Positions 1 through 8,233 of a stretch of 13,778 nucleotides of DNA are shown here, piece by piece. The stretch is from an uncultured Spirochaetales bacterium (GTDB lineage Bacteria > Spirochaetota > Spirochaetia > Treponematales > Treponemataceae). The notes beneath the pieces were generated by a model. It was not told the DNA's origin and did not search any database. It saw nothing but the letters and a program-made list of their open reading frames with translations. How positions within the stretch are numbered: the stretch's first letter is position 1; each line of letters opens with the position of its first letter. The translations under genes were made by a program, and so were the position numbers. Location: NCBI GenBank assembly GCA_946061495.1, contig CAMGSV010000045.1:1-13778 (forward strand). The letters run 5' to 3'.

Positions 1-67
1 TGCCGGCGGCGCCCTCTGAGCGCAGCGAAGTGTAAGCCGACGGTGGGCTCCTGGCATTCCCGCCCCT
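1..67. other. Unassigned left edge, upstream of malQ promoter
   Basis: A short GC-rich stretch with no complete gene. On the + strand, one frame is open from the edge to a TAA at 33-35 and another from the edge to a TAA at 76-78. Either could be the last codons of an upstream gene, but too little is present to recognise a protein. No terminator hairpin with a T-run is visible before the malQ promoter. Confidence 0.3.
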
Positions 68-95
68 TTGACTTTTAACCTACCTGTGCTATAAT
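68..95 (+). promoter_or_regulatory. Sigma-70-type promoter of malQ, extended -10
   Basis: TTGACT (68-73) is followed by a 16-bp spacer and a perfect TATAAT (90-95), which is preceded by TGC (87-89), the extended -10 element. Transcription would normally start about 6-8 bases after the -10 box, at about 101-104. This coincides with the malQ ATG at 103, so the transcript is predicted to have no 5' leader. No Shine-Dalgarno sequence lies between this promoter and the ATG. Confidence 0.75.
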
Positions 96-102
96 TTCAT
101 AT

Positions 103-2184
103 ATGAGTACTCACGTTGAAATCCCCCGTCTGACTGGTGTGGCCATCCCCTTAGGTGCCCTGCGGACAAAGCGTAGCTGTGGTATCGGTGAATATCCCGA
201 TCTGGTGACCTTCGCTTCCTTCTGCAAGAAGGCTGGCCTTTCCCTGATTCAGCTTCTGCCGGTGAACGACACTGGCACCGAAAGCTCTCCCTACAGCGCT
301 CTTTCGGCCTTTGCCCTCCATCCTATGTATCTCAGCATCGAGTCCCTGCCTGAGTATAAGGCTGCCTCTCCCCAGCTGAAAAAGGAGGTGAAGGCCCTGC
401 ACCAGACCCACGATGGGGCTGCCCGCTTCAACTATCGGGAGCTTCGCTATCGGAAGCTGGATTTGTTGCGGAAACTCTACAACGAGAACAAACTTTCTGT
501 AGCCCAGCTGTGGGCTGACGCTGGCTCCGATCTGCGGTTCTGGTTTTCCCAGAATCCCTGGGTCGTTGAGTACGCCGTGTTCATGGAGCTAAAGCAAGAA
601 TTCATGGAAGCCTCCTGGCGGCAGTGGCCCAAGAAGTTCCGCTCAATGAAGCAGGAAAAGATTCAGCAGCGGTGGGAGGACAAAGACCTGCGGGAAGCCC
701 ACCTGTTCCATCTGTGGCTCCAGTGGCGTGCCTTCGGACAGTTCCAGGAGGCGGCGGCGGCGGTGGCGGCGAAGGGAATCCTTTTGAAGGGAGACATCCC
801 CATCATGATGAACGAGGATTCCGCCGACGCATGGGCCCATCCTGAGTTCTTTGACGACACCATGCGGGCAGGCGCTCCTCCCGACGGCTTCAATCCCACG
901 GGCCAGAACTGGGGCTTCCCGGTGTACCGCTGGAAGAATCTGGCAAAAACCGACTACTCCTGGTGGAAGGACCGACTGGTGTGCGCCAGCCGCTTCTATC
1001 AGGCCTATCGCATCGACCACGTGCTGGGCTTCTTCCGCATCTGGGAAACCTCCAGCCACGAGACCACCGCCATGATGGGGCACACGGAGCCAGTGGCTGC
1101 CATCACCCGCACGGAGCTGGAGAAGGCTGGCTTTGATGCCGACCGCATCCGCTGGCTTTCCCAGCCCCACGTGCCCACCCGCGCAATCGAGGAGGTGAAC
1201 AACAACGACTATCTGGGAACCCACGGCTACCTCCACCTGCTGATGGACCGCATCGGTGAGGAGGAGCTGTGGCTGTTCAAGCCGGAGATTCGTGGCGACC
1301 GTGACATTCTGGAGCGGGAGGACATCCCGGAGCCAGTCCGCTGTCGCTTGGCGGAATTCTGGCGGAACAGAACCCTGCTGCCGTTGAAGGAGGACAGCTT
1401 CGTTCCCCTGTGGACCTACAAGGACACCACTGCCTGGCAGAGCCTTTCGGCGGAGGAGCGGGAACATCTGGAATTGTTGGTGGCCGCCAAGCAGAAGAAG
1501 CAGGAGGTGCTGTGGGAAAAGCAGGCCCGCACCCTGCTGGGAGCGCTCACCGCTGCCACCGACATGATTGCCTGCGCCGAGGATTTGGGGGCCAATCCTG
1601 AGTCCGTGCCCCGTGTCCTGGATGAGCTTTCCATCCTGCGGCTCTGCGTCGTCCGCTGGTACCGCCAGTGGCAGGAGGAGGGGCAGCCCTTTGTGGACTT
1701 TGCCCACTATCCTGCCAAGAGCGTGGTGACCTCCTCCGTCCACGACTCCTCCACCCTGCGGCTGTGGTGGCTTTCCGAGGCTGATTCCGCTGACTTCTAC
1801 CGAGACTTTCCCCCTGCCTCCCAGCAGGAGCCTGCCCCGGAGGAGGGCGACATTGAGCCGGGCATCTACACACCGGCTACTGCCCGCTACCTCCTGTCTC
1901 GCATAGCCACTGCCGCCAGCAATTTCTGCATCCATCCCATCCAGGACTTCCTTGCCCTGGATGCAGCCTACTACAACAGCGATCCGCAGCAGGAGCGGGT
2001 GAACATTCCCGGCAGTGTCAACGAATTCAACTGGACCTACCGCCTGCCCGTGACGGTGGAGGAGCTTTCCCAGCACAAGGAGCTCCATAGTGCCATCAAG
2101 GAGCTGGTGGGAATCCACAAGAAGGCGGCGGCAGGCTCCGCCAAGAAGGCTGGTTCCTCCAGGGGCACGTCCACGGAAGTGTGA
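103..2184 (+). CDS. malQ: 4-alpha-glucanotransferase (amylomaltase, GH77)
   Basis: 693 aa. Transfers alpha-1,4-glucan segments between maltodextrins, releasing glucose; a cytoplasmic enzyme of maltodextrin and glycogen metabolism. No signal peptide is seen. GH77 signatures appear in order: the N-terminal substrate region LLPVNDTGTESSPYSALSAF (about 51-70), nucleophile motif RIDH (303-306, D305), acid/base motif EDLG (493-496, E493), and the VHD motif followed by S-S-T-L-R-L-W-W (H547, D548). The ATG at 103 is chosen because homology to the family starts within ten residues and the next Met is residue 75. No Shine-Dalgarno precedes it and the promoter -10 ends at 95, which suggests leaderless initiation. 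The last ~20 residues are Lys/Ala/Gly/Ser-rich, an extension that is not part of the catalytic fold. Next gene starts 58 bp downstream; likely the same operon. Confidence 0.93.
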   Translation: MSTHVEIPRLTGVAIPLGALRTKRSCGIGEYPDLVTFASFCKKAGLSLIQLLPVNDTGTESSPYSALSAFALHPMYLSIESLPEYKAASPQLKKEVKALHQTHDGAARFNYRELRYRKLDLLRKLYNENKLSVAQLWADAGSDLRFWFSQNPWVVEYAVFMELKQEFMEASWRQWPKKFRSMKQEKIQQRWEDKDLREAHLFHLWLQWRAFGQFQEAAAAVAAKGILLKGDIPIMMNEDSADAWAHPEFFDDTMRAGAPPDGFNPTGQNWGFPVYRWKNLAKTDYSWWKDRLVCASRFYQAYRIDHVLGFFRIWETSSHETTAMMGHTEPVAAITRTELEKAGFDADRIRWLSQPHVPTRAIEEVNNNDYLGTHGYLHLLMDRIGEEELWLFKPEIRGDRDILEREDIPEPVRCRLAEFWRNRTLLPLKEDSFVPLWTYKDTTAWQSLSAEEREHLELLVAAKQKKQEVLWEKQARTLLGALTAATDMIACAEDLGANPESVPRVLDELSILRLCVVRWYRQWQEEGQPFVDFAHYPAKSVVTSSVHDSSTLRLWWLSEADSADFYRDFPPASQQEPAPEEGDIEPGIYTPATARYLLSRIATAASNFCIHPIQDFLALDAAYYNSDPQQERVNIPGSVNEFNWTYRLPVTVEELSQHKELHSAIKELVGIHKKAAAGSAKKAGSSRGTSTEV

Positions 2185-2242
2185 CTCTGGACGGGTTGAG
2201 ATAGGGTTGCAATCGAAGAAACCGAATGAAAGGGGTATTGAT

Positions 2243-5200
2243 ATGAGGATTGAAAAGGCGTCCCTGAACAAGAGGGAGATTTTGACTGGGGATATGGGCC
2301 GGTTTGGTGAAGGAAGCAGCCTTGGGCTTGCGGTGTTTGATGGTGATTGCTCCCAGTTTGGCGGGGAGCTTTCCGTCAATGAATTCCACATCTCTCGGGA
2401 AATCCGTTCCCAGTGTGACTTTGACGAGGGGCTCTTCGCCTCCTCCGGCAACATCATCCTCGCCAATACCAAGGCGGTGCGGCTGTTCGCAAAGAAGGTG
2501 AACGATTTCATCGCCAGTCAGCATGATGACCCCGTGGAGGCCGGAAAGAAGATGATCAAGGCGGGCCAGCTGAACGCCATGGGCCTCATCGACGAAATCT
2601 TCCATTATGTGTGCAGTCTCTACCGTCGTGACATCAACACGACTGTGTTCGACTTCCTGCTGGAGTTGCTGGACGAGGAGTTCGGTGTGGAGGCCATGGA
2701 CGGTCTCCTTTCCGCCTTCAACAAGGCGTTTCCTCCCACGGCGATTTTCCGAGGCGAGGTGGGCTACCAGGAGTATCTGGCGGACAGCGGCCTCGATCCC
2801 GTGACGGGAGCCACCCGCTCCAACCGTGCCAGCACCCTGGAGGAGCTGATTCTCCTGCGGCTGGCCAACGAGAATCCCGCCTTCAGTCCCTTCTCCATCA
2901 TGTTCGCCGACGACAAATTGAAGGAGAGCTTCCTCTACGACATTGTGTGGAGCAGAATCCAGGCCTTCTTCATGGGCCAGCCGGGCTTTGGTCCCAACGG
3001 CAACGACCTCATCTCCATGCTGAAGGAGCCGGTGCGTTTCAGTCCCCACAGCCTCAAGGGCCAGCTGGACTACATCCGCACCCACTGGCAGGCGCTGCTT
3101 GGTGAATGGCTGGCCCGTCTGCTGGCGGGAATGGACCTCATCAGCGAGGAGGAGAAGGCTTCCTGGGCACCCTTGAACCTGGATCCCGCTGCCGGTATCG
3201 ACATGGAGCCCTACAGCTACGACTCCCTGATGAAGGAGTACGAGCGGTTCAGCCCCGACCGTGACTGGATGCCCAAGGTGGTGCTGATGGCCAAGACGGT
3301 GCTGGTGTGGCTGGACCAGCTTTCCCGTCAGTACGGCAGGGACATCACCCGCCTGGACGAGATTCCGGACGAAGAGCTGGATCTGCTTGCTCAGCGGGGA
3401 TTTACCGGCCTGTGGCTCATCGGCCTGTGGGAGCGCTCCCACGCCAGCAAGCGGATCAAGCAGATTTGCGGAAATCCAGAGGCGGCGGCCTCTGCCTACA
3501 GCCTCTACGACTATGACATCGCCCAGGGGCTGGGGGGCTGGGATGCGGTGGACAACCTCCGCCGCCGTCTGTGGGTGCGGGGCATCCGCCTTGCCTCCGA
3601 CATGGTGCCCAACCACACCGGCATGGACTCCCACTGGATCAACGAGCGTCCCGACCTCTTCATCCAGACCAGGGACTGCCCCTTCCCCGGTTACACCTTC
3701 AACGGGGAGAACCTGTCCCTCAGCAGCCGTGTGGGAGTCTACCTGGAGGACCACTACTACAACAAGAGCGACTGCGCCGTGGTGTTCAAGCGGGTGGACC
3801 ATCACACCGGTGATGTCCGCTACATCTACCACGGAAACGACGGTACGGGAATGCCCTGGAACGACACCGCCCAGATCGACTTCCTAAACCCGGAGGCACG
3901 GGAGGCGGTGATGCAGGAAATCCTCCACGTGGCCAGGAATTTTCCCATCATCCGCTTTGATGCCGCCATGGTGCTGGCCAAGAAGCACATCCGCCGTCTG
4001 TGGTATCCCCAGCCTGGCTGTGGCGGCGACATTGCCAGCCGTTCCGAATATGCCCTGAGCCCGGAAGCCTTTGAGGAGCGGATTCCCCAGGAATTCTGGC
4101 GTGAGGTGGTGGACCGGGTGGCTCAGGAGGTGCCGGACACCCTGCTGCTGGCGGAGGCCTTCTGGATGATGGAGGGCTATTTTGTCCGTACCTTGGGAAT
4201 GCACCGAGTCTACAACAGCGCCTTCATGAACATGCTGAAGCGGGAGGACAACTTCAAGTACCGCTCCACCATCAAGAACACCATCGAATTCGATCCTCAG
4301 ATTCTCAAGCGCTACGTGAACTTCATGAACAATCCCGACGAGGAGACTGCCGTGGCCCAGTTCGGCAAGGACGACAAGTACTTCGGCATCTGCACACTGA
4401 TGGTCACCATGCCGGGACTGCCCATGTTCGGCCACGGCCAGATTGAAGGCTTTACGGAGAAGTACGGCATGGAATTCACCAAGGCCTACTGGAACGAAAC
4501 CCCTGACCAGAATCTGATTCAGCGTCACGAGCGGGAGATCTTCCCCCTGATGAAGAAGCGCTATCTCTTTGCAGAAATTGAAAATTTCCTCTTCTACGAC
4601 GTGTGGAACCAGGGCCAGGTGAACGAGAATGTCTTTGCCTACTCCAACCGTTGCGGAACGGAGCGGGCGGTGGTGTTCTACAATAACGTGTACCAGCAGG
4701 CCACCGGCTGGATCAAGGAGTCCTGCAAGTATGCGGTGAAGACGGGGAACGGCGACGAGATTCGCATGGAGACCCGCTCCATCGGTCATGCCCTGGGTCT
4801 GAATCCAGACCCCAGAAACTTCTGCATCTTCCGGGAGCAGCGCAGCGGCCTGTGGTTCATCCGCTCCTCCGCCGACATCTGCCACAACGGCCTGTTCCTC
4901 CAGCTCAACGGCTTTGAGACCCAGGTGATGATGGACATTTCCCAGGTCACAGACGACGAGACCGGCAAGTACCGCATCCTCTGCGAGACCTTGGGCGGCC
5001 GTGGTGTACTGGACATTGAGGTGGCCCTGCGGGAGATCTTCTTGAAGGAGCTGTATCAGGCATTCACCGCTGTCATCACCCCTGAGTTCATTGCCCACAT
5101 GGCCCTGCTGGGGATGACGCCAGTGCAAGTGGCCAACAGCACGAAGAATGCCACGGTAAAGGCTCCCACCGCAAAGACCATTCTGGAGCGGATGGAGGAG

Positions 5201-6247
5201 CCCATGAAGCAGTGGTTCCAGGTGGCGAACCAGTTCATCGAGGGAAATTACGGCGCCTCCCAGGTGGTGGACCGCACAAAGTGTGGTACGATGGCCACCA
5301 CGGACAAGCTGTGGGCTGGATTCAAGAAGGACTTTACCCACCTGCTGAAGCTTTTTGCCACTATATCTGCTGCTGCTGGTTCTGCTGCTGGCACGACTGA
5401 TTCCACCACGGCGGCGGCAAAATCCGCTGAATCCAAGCTCACTAGGTTCCAGACCAGCCTCTTTCAGGGACTGCTGGAGCGTCCCGCTGCCACCCAGATG
5501 CTGGCGGGCATGATGGTGGCCTACAGCCTCCGTCAGGTGCTGGGCACCAAGGCCACCGCCAGCCAGGCCGCCGCACTGATTTCCCTGTGGGGCTTGGAGC
5601 GGAAGCTGCAGGATCTGCTGCTGAACGAGGGTGTTCCCGTGGTCGCCACGGCACTCCCCCTGAAGACAACGGTGTTGGCCCTGTCCTTCTGCGACCTGCT
5701 GGCCAAGCTGAAGCCTGCCAAGACGACCGCTGCCACTGAAACGTCGGCCGTTCCTGAGACTGCAAAGAAGCTCGCCAAAGCTGGGGCTGAAGTCAAGGTG
5801 GATGCCAAGGCGGTGAAGGCTGTGGCGGGAATCATGGTGGATGCCATCGTTGCCGGAAAGGATGCCAGGGAGGTGGCGGGAGTCAATCTCTACGACAATA
5901 TCCTGTGGTTCAACGAGGAGAAGATGGAGGATGCCCTGTGGTTCGCCGTGGCAATTCCCGCCTTCTTAGGGGGCGGTTTGGACGGCGGCTGGCAGGAGGC
6001 TGGACTGGAGGCCGTGGACAAGGCCTTGGCGGCCGCCCAGAAGAAGAGCCAGTACCGTGCCGACCAGTTGTGCCGTCTGCTGCCTCCTCCTGTGGTGAAA
6101 AAGCCTGCCAAAAAGGCGACCACCCAGGCCGACCAAAAGACCACCTCGAAAAAGAAGGCTGGAATCAGTTCTTCGAGTCAGTCATTGGAGAAGAAGGCTC
6201 CAGACAAGAAGCCTGGCTCCAAGGAAACTCCTTCCAAGAAGAGGTAG
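2243..6247 (+). CDS. Large GH13 alpha-amylase-family protein with Lys-rich tail
   Basis: 1334 aa. The start is the ATG at 2243, with AGGGG at 2231-2235 (7-base spacing); the frame is open further upstream, but that part overlaps malQ in another frame. Residues 1 to about 370 are helical and not recognised. The GH13 barrel spans about 375-800: region I DMVPNH (D453-H458), region II RFDAAM (R571, nucleophile D573), region III LLAEAF (acid/base E638), region IV NNPDE (D699). Region IV has proline (P698) where most GH13 enzymes have the His of N-H-D. A beta-rich part follows (about 800-1000), then an Ala/Ser/Thr linker (about 1041-1066), a helical C-terminal part, and a basic tail (1285-1334) with 15 Lys in 50 residues. 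There is no signal peptide, so it probably acts on intracellular glycogen or dextrins beside MalQ. The exact specificity (hydrolase or transferase) cannot be read from sequence. I recall similar 'NNPDE' proteins annotated only as alpha-amylase family. Confidence 0.85.
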   Translation: MRIEKASLNKREILTGDMGRFGEGSSLGLAVFDGDCSQFGGELSVNEFHISREIRSQCDFDEGLFASSGNIILANTKAVRLFAKKVNDFIASQHDDPVEAGKKMIKAGQLNAMGLIDEIFHYVCSLYRRDINTTVFDFLLELLDEEFGVEAMDGLLSAFNKAFPPTAIFRGEVGYQEYLADSGLDPVTGATRSNRASTLEELILLRLANENPAFSPFSIMFADDKLKESFLYDIVWSRIQAFFMGQPGFGPNGNDLISMLKEPVRFSPHSLKGQLDYIRTHWQALLGEWLARLLAGMDLISEEEKASWAPLNLDPAAGIDMEPYSYDSLMKEYERFSPDRDWMPKVVLMAKTVLVWLDQLSRQYGRDITRLDEIPDEELDLLAQRGFTGLWLIGLWERSHASKRIKQICGNPEAAASAYSLYDYDIAQGLGGWDAVDNLRRRLWVRGIRLASDMVPNHTGMDSHWINERPDLFIQTRDCPFPGYTFNGENLSLSSRVGVYLEDHYYNKSDCAVVFKRVDHHTGDVRYIYHGNDGTGMPWNDTAQIDFLNPEAREAVMQEILHVARNFPIIRFDAAMVLAKKHIRRLWYPQPGCGGDIASRSEYALSPEAFEERIPQEFWREVVDRVAQEVPDTLLLAEAFWMMEGYFVRTLGMHRVYNSAFMNMLKREDNFKYRSTIKNTIEFDPQILKRYVNFMNNPDEETAVAQFGKDDKYFGICTLMVTMPGLPMFGHGQIEGFTEKYGMEFTKAYWNETPDQNLIQRHEREIFPLMKKRYLFAEIENFLFYDVWNQGQVNENVFAYSNRCGTERAVVFYNNVYQQATGWIKESCKYAVKTGNGDEIRMETRSIGHALGLNPDPRNFCIFREQRSGLWFIRSSADICHNGLFLQLNGFETQVMMDISQVTDDETGKYRILCETLGGRGVLDIEVALREIFLKELYQAFTAVITPEFIAHMALLGMTPVQVANSTKNATVKAPTAKTILERMEEPMKQWFQVANQFIEGNYGASQVVDRTKCGTMATTDKLWAGFKKDFTHLLKLFATISAAAGSAAGTTDSTTAAAKSAESKLTRFQTSLFQGLLERPAATQMLAGMMVAYSLRQVLGTKATASQAAALISLWGLERKLQDLLLNEGVPVVATALPLKTTVLALSFCDLLAKLKPAKTTAATETSAVPETAKKLAKAGAEVKVDAKAVKAVAGIMVDAIVAGKDAREVAGVNLYDNILWFNEEKMEDALWFAVAIPAFLGGGLDGGWQEAGLEAVDKALAAAQKKSQYRADQLCRLLPPPVVKKPAKKATTQADQKTTSKKKAGISSSSQSLEKKAPDKKPGSKETPSKKR

Positions 6248-6256
6248 GCTTTGGCG

Positions 6257-7462
6257 ATGAAAATCGACTGTATCAAACTCATCGCAGGCTGCCTCCTGAT
6301 GCTGGCCCTGGTGTCGGTATTGGGAGCTTGTCTGCAAAAGAAGGCGGTGACTATGGAATCACGAACCAATTTTTCTGCAGAGCCCACCGCTCCAGGTGCT
6401 GACGAGATGGTCAGCGGCTCCTCCATTTATCTTGCAGGAGGCTGCTTTTGGGGAGTGGAGCAGTACTTTGCCTTGGTGCCGGGGGTGCTGGATGCAGTGT
6501 CCGGCTATGCCCAGGGCCACGTGGAGCATCCCAGCTATCAGGAGGTGTGCACCGGCACCACAGGCCACACGGAGACGGTGCGGGTGGTCTACGACCCTGG
6601 CCGGGTGAGCCTGGGGCACCTGCTGGAGCTCTACTACGACATCATCGATCCCTACAGCCTCAATCGGCAGGGAAACGACCGTGGCCCCCAGTATCGGACG
6701 GGAATCTACTACACCTCGGAGGAGGATGGCACGGTTGCCAGGGAATTCATCGCCAGCAAGCAGGCTGCCGCCAGCCAAAGGATTGTGGTGGAGGTGGAGC
6801 CCCTGACCGCCTTCTGGGGGGCGGAGGACTACCATCAGGATTACCTTGAGAAGAACCCCTTCGGCTACTGCCACATCAGCCGGGACAAGTTCCAGAAGGC
6901 AGCCTCTTCGGTGGATCCCAGCCTGGTTCCCAACCTGCAGGCTGGTTCCGGAAGTGCAGCCCCTTCCCCGGAGATAGGTCAGCTACCCTCATTGGAGCCA
7001 GGCCGCTATCACCGTCCCACCAATGCCCAGTTGCAGGAGCGACTCTCTGCTGTGCAGTATCAGGTGGCGGTGGAGTCCGCCACAGAGCGGCCCTTCTTCA
7101 ATGAATTCTGGGATACCAGTGAGGCGGGCCTCTACGTGGACATCGCCACTGGGGAGCCCCTGTTTCTTTCCACCGACAAATTCGACTCAGGCTGCGGCTG
7201 GCCCAGCTTCACCAAGCCCATTGCAGAGGAATTGGTGCGGGAGCTGGTGGACACCAGCCACGGCATGGTTCGTACGGAAGTCCGAAGCCGCAGCGGAGAC
7301 ATTCACCTGGGACACGTGTTCGACGACGGCCCCCTCACCCTCAAGGGCAAGGCTGCCACGGGCCTGCGGTACTGCATCAACAGCGCCTCCCTGCGGTTCA
7401 TCCCCAAGGAGCAGATGGCGGAGCAAGGCTACGGCGACTTGGTTCCGCTGCTGGAGAGGTAG
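6257..7462 (+). CDS. msrAB: Lipoprotein methionine sulfoxide reductase MsrA-MsrB fusion
   Basis: 401 aa from the ATG at 6257 (TAGG at 6245-6248). A TTG at 6251 has good spacing from GAGG at 6241-6244 and would add only two residues. The N-terminus is a lipoprotein signal: a hydrophobic segment ending in lipobox L22-G-A-C25, so the protein is probably lipidated and faces the periplasm. The MsrA domain (about 57-205) carries GCFWG with catalytic C63 and reduces methionine-S-sulfoxide. The MsrB domain (about 258-390) carries SGCGWPSF (C313, resolving) and RYCINSASLRF (C373, catalytic) and reduces the R form. MsrB lacks the CxxC zinc pairs. No thioredoxin-like domain is fused, so an external reductant is needed. 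It begins 9 bp after the amylase gene, so it is probably co-transcribed, and ends 25 bp from the convergent hemerythrin gene. Confidence 0.92.
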   Translation: MKIDCIKLIAGCLLMLALVSVLGACLQKKAVTMESRTNFSAEPTAPGADEMVSGSSIYLAGGCFWGVEQYFALVPGVLDAVSGYAQGHVEHPSYQEVCTGTTGHTETVRVVYDPGRVSLGHLLELYYDIIDPYSLNRQGNDRGPQYRTGIYYTSEEDGTVAREFIASKQAAASQRIVVEVEPLTAFWGAEDYHQDYLEKNPFGYCHISRDKFQKAASSVDPSLVPNLQAGSGSAAPSPEIGQLPSLEPGRYHRPTNAQLQERLSAVQYQVAVESATERPFFNEFWDTSEAGLYVDIATGEPLFLSTDKFDSGCGWPSFTKPIAEELVRELVDTSHGMVRTEVRSRSGDIHLGHVFDDGPLTLKGKAATGLRYCINSASLRFIPKEQMAEQGYGDLVPLLER

Positions 7463-7487
7463 CGGGGCTGGATGGGGCCTGCATTCT

Positions 7488-7955
7488 TTAGTGGAAGATG
7501 GGAATTACCCCGGGGCGGCGGTAGGTCTTGTAGTGCTCCTCCGGGTTTTCTAGGATGGCGATGACGTGGTCGGCCCACACCTTGTCGGAGTGGGCGATGT
7601 GGTTCACAATCCAGTCCAGCAGGAAGGTGTAGAGCTTCTGACCTGCCTCCTGGTTGCCGCTGGCGATTTTGGGCACCATGGCACCAAGCTGGGAGATGAA
7701 ATTTTCGTGCTCGAATTTGTGCTGGCTGCAGTTGGGGAACTGGTACCGCTCCATCAGCGCCTCCTCGGCATTGAAGTGATAGTGGGTGTAGTCCGCCAGC
7801 TTTTTCAGGCACTTGCCCACCTTGATGGGGTAGTCCGCTGGATGTCCCGTTGCCACGTCATAGAATTCATTGATGATGGACAAGAGCTTCTTGTGCTGCA
7901 GGTCCACTTCCTCCACACCGATGCAGTAGGCATCCTGCCATTCCACTTTTTCCAT
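7488..7955 (-). CDS. Bacteriohemerythrin (di-iron oxygen-binding protein)
   Basis: 155 aa, single-domain four-helix hemerythrin, about the usual length for the bacterial family; soluble, with no signal or membrane segment. All seven expected di-iron ligands are present: H21, H60 and E64 (H-x3-E), H79 and H83 (H-x3-H), H119 and D124 (H-x4-D). Bacterial hemerythrins bind O2 reversibly and are implicated in oxygen sensing, delivery or scavenging; which applies here cannot be told. The ATG is at 7955-7953, preceded by GGAAGG (7972-7967) at a long 11-base spacing, so initiation may be modest. The gene converges on msrAB, and both genes fit an oxygen-stress role. No terminator hairpin with a T-run separates them. 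Confidence 0.93.
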   Translation of the reverse strand: MEKVEWQDAYCIGVEEVDLQHKKLLSIINEFYDVATGHPADYPIKVGKCLKKLADYTHYHFNAEEALMERYQFPNCSQHKFEHENFISQLGAMVPKIASGNQEAGQKLYTFLLDWIVNHIAHSDKVWADHVIAILENPEEHYKTYRRPGVIPIFH

Positions 7956-8004
7956 GTTATTTCAGGCCTTCCAGCCTTTCCTCCCATAATATGCTGTGCC
8001 TTCC

Positions 8005-8034
8005 ATTATATCCCAAAAAAAGTGTTTTCGCCAA
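8005..8034 (-). promoter_or_regulatory. Probable promoter of the hemerythrin gene
   Basis: On the minus strand, TTGGCG (8034-8029) is followed by an 18-bp spacer and a perfect TATAAT (8010-8005). The predicted start is near 7998, giving a leader of about 40 bases before the ATG at 7955. The -35 matches TTGACA at four of six positions. Confidence 0.5.
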
Positions 8035-8233
8035 TGGTGTGAGCCTGCATTTTGTCGCTCCTCGTTGACCTGAAAGGTGGTTTCCGGTTATGCCGAATTT
8101 GGCTCATTTATCGGGAGGCGTGCTGCTGGTTTCAGTTTCGGTAGGAGAGGCCAAGAACAGAGTGCCCCAGCTAGATCTGAGCCCACCAAGGTGCCGCCTT
8201 CACCCTTGACGCTGGAAAACTGGTTCCAGTGAG

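Noticed and set aside
2090..2242. Upstream extension of the amylase frame
   Set aside because: It is Arg/Pro-rich sequence overlapping malQ in another frame. The ATG at 2243 has a good ribosome site.
643..2511. Long minus-strand open frame (622 codons) opposite malQ
   Set aside because: It lies antisense to a clear GH77 gene and extends past its end. Its protein is Gly/Leu/His/Val-rich with no recognisable domain, as expected from a GC-rich coding strand read backwards.
2096..5341. Two long minus-strand open frames (2096-3832 and 3884-5341) opposite the amylase gene
   Set aside because: Both are shadows of the GH13 gene, with the same His/Val/Leu/Gly-biased composition and no motif or ribosome site.
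7463..7487. Possible terminator between msrAB and hemerythrin
   Set aside because: G-rich runs and a CCCCGGGG palindrome (7508-7515) are present nearby, but there is no stable hairpin followed by a T-run on either strand.
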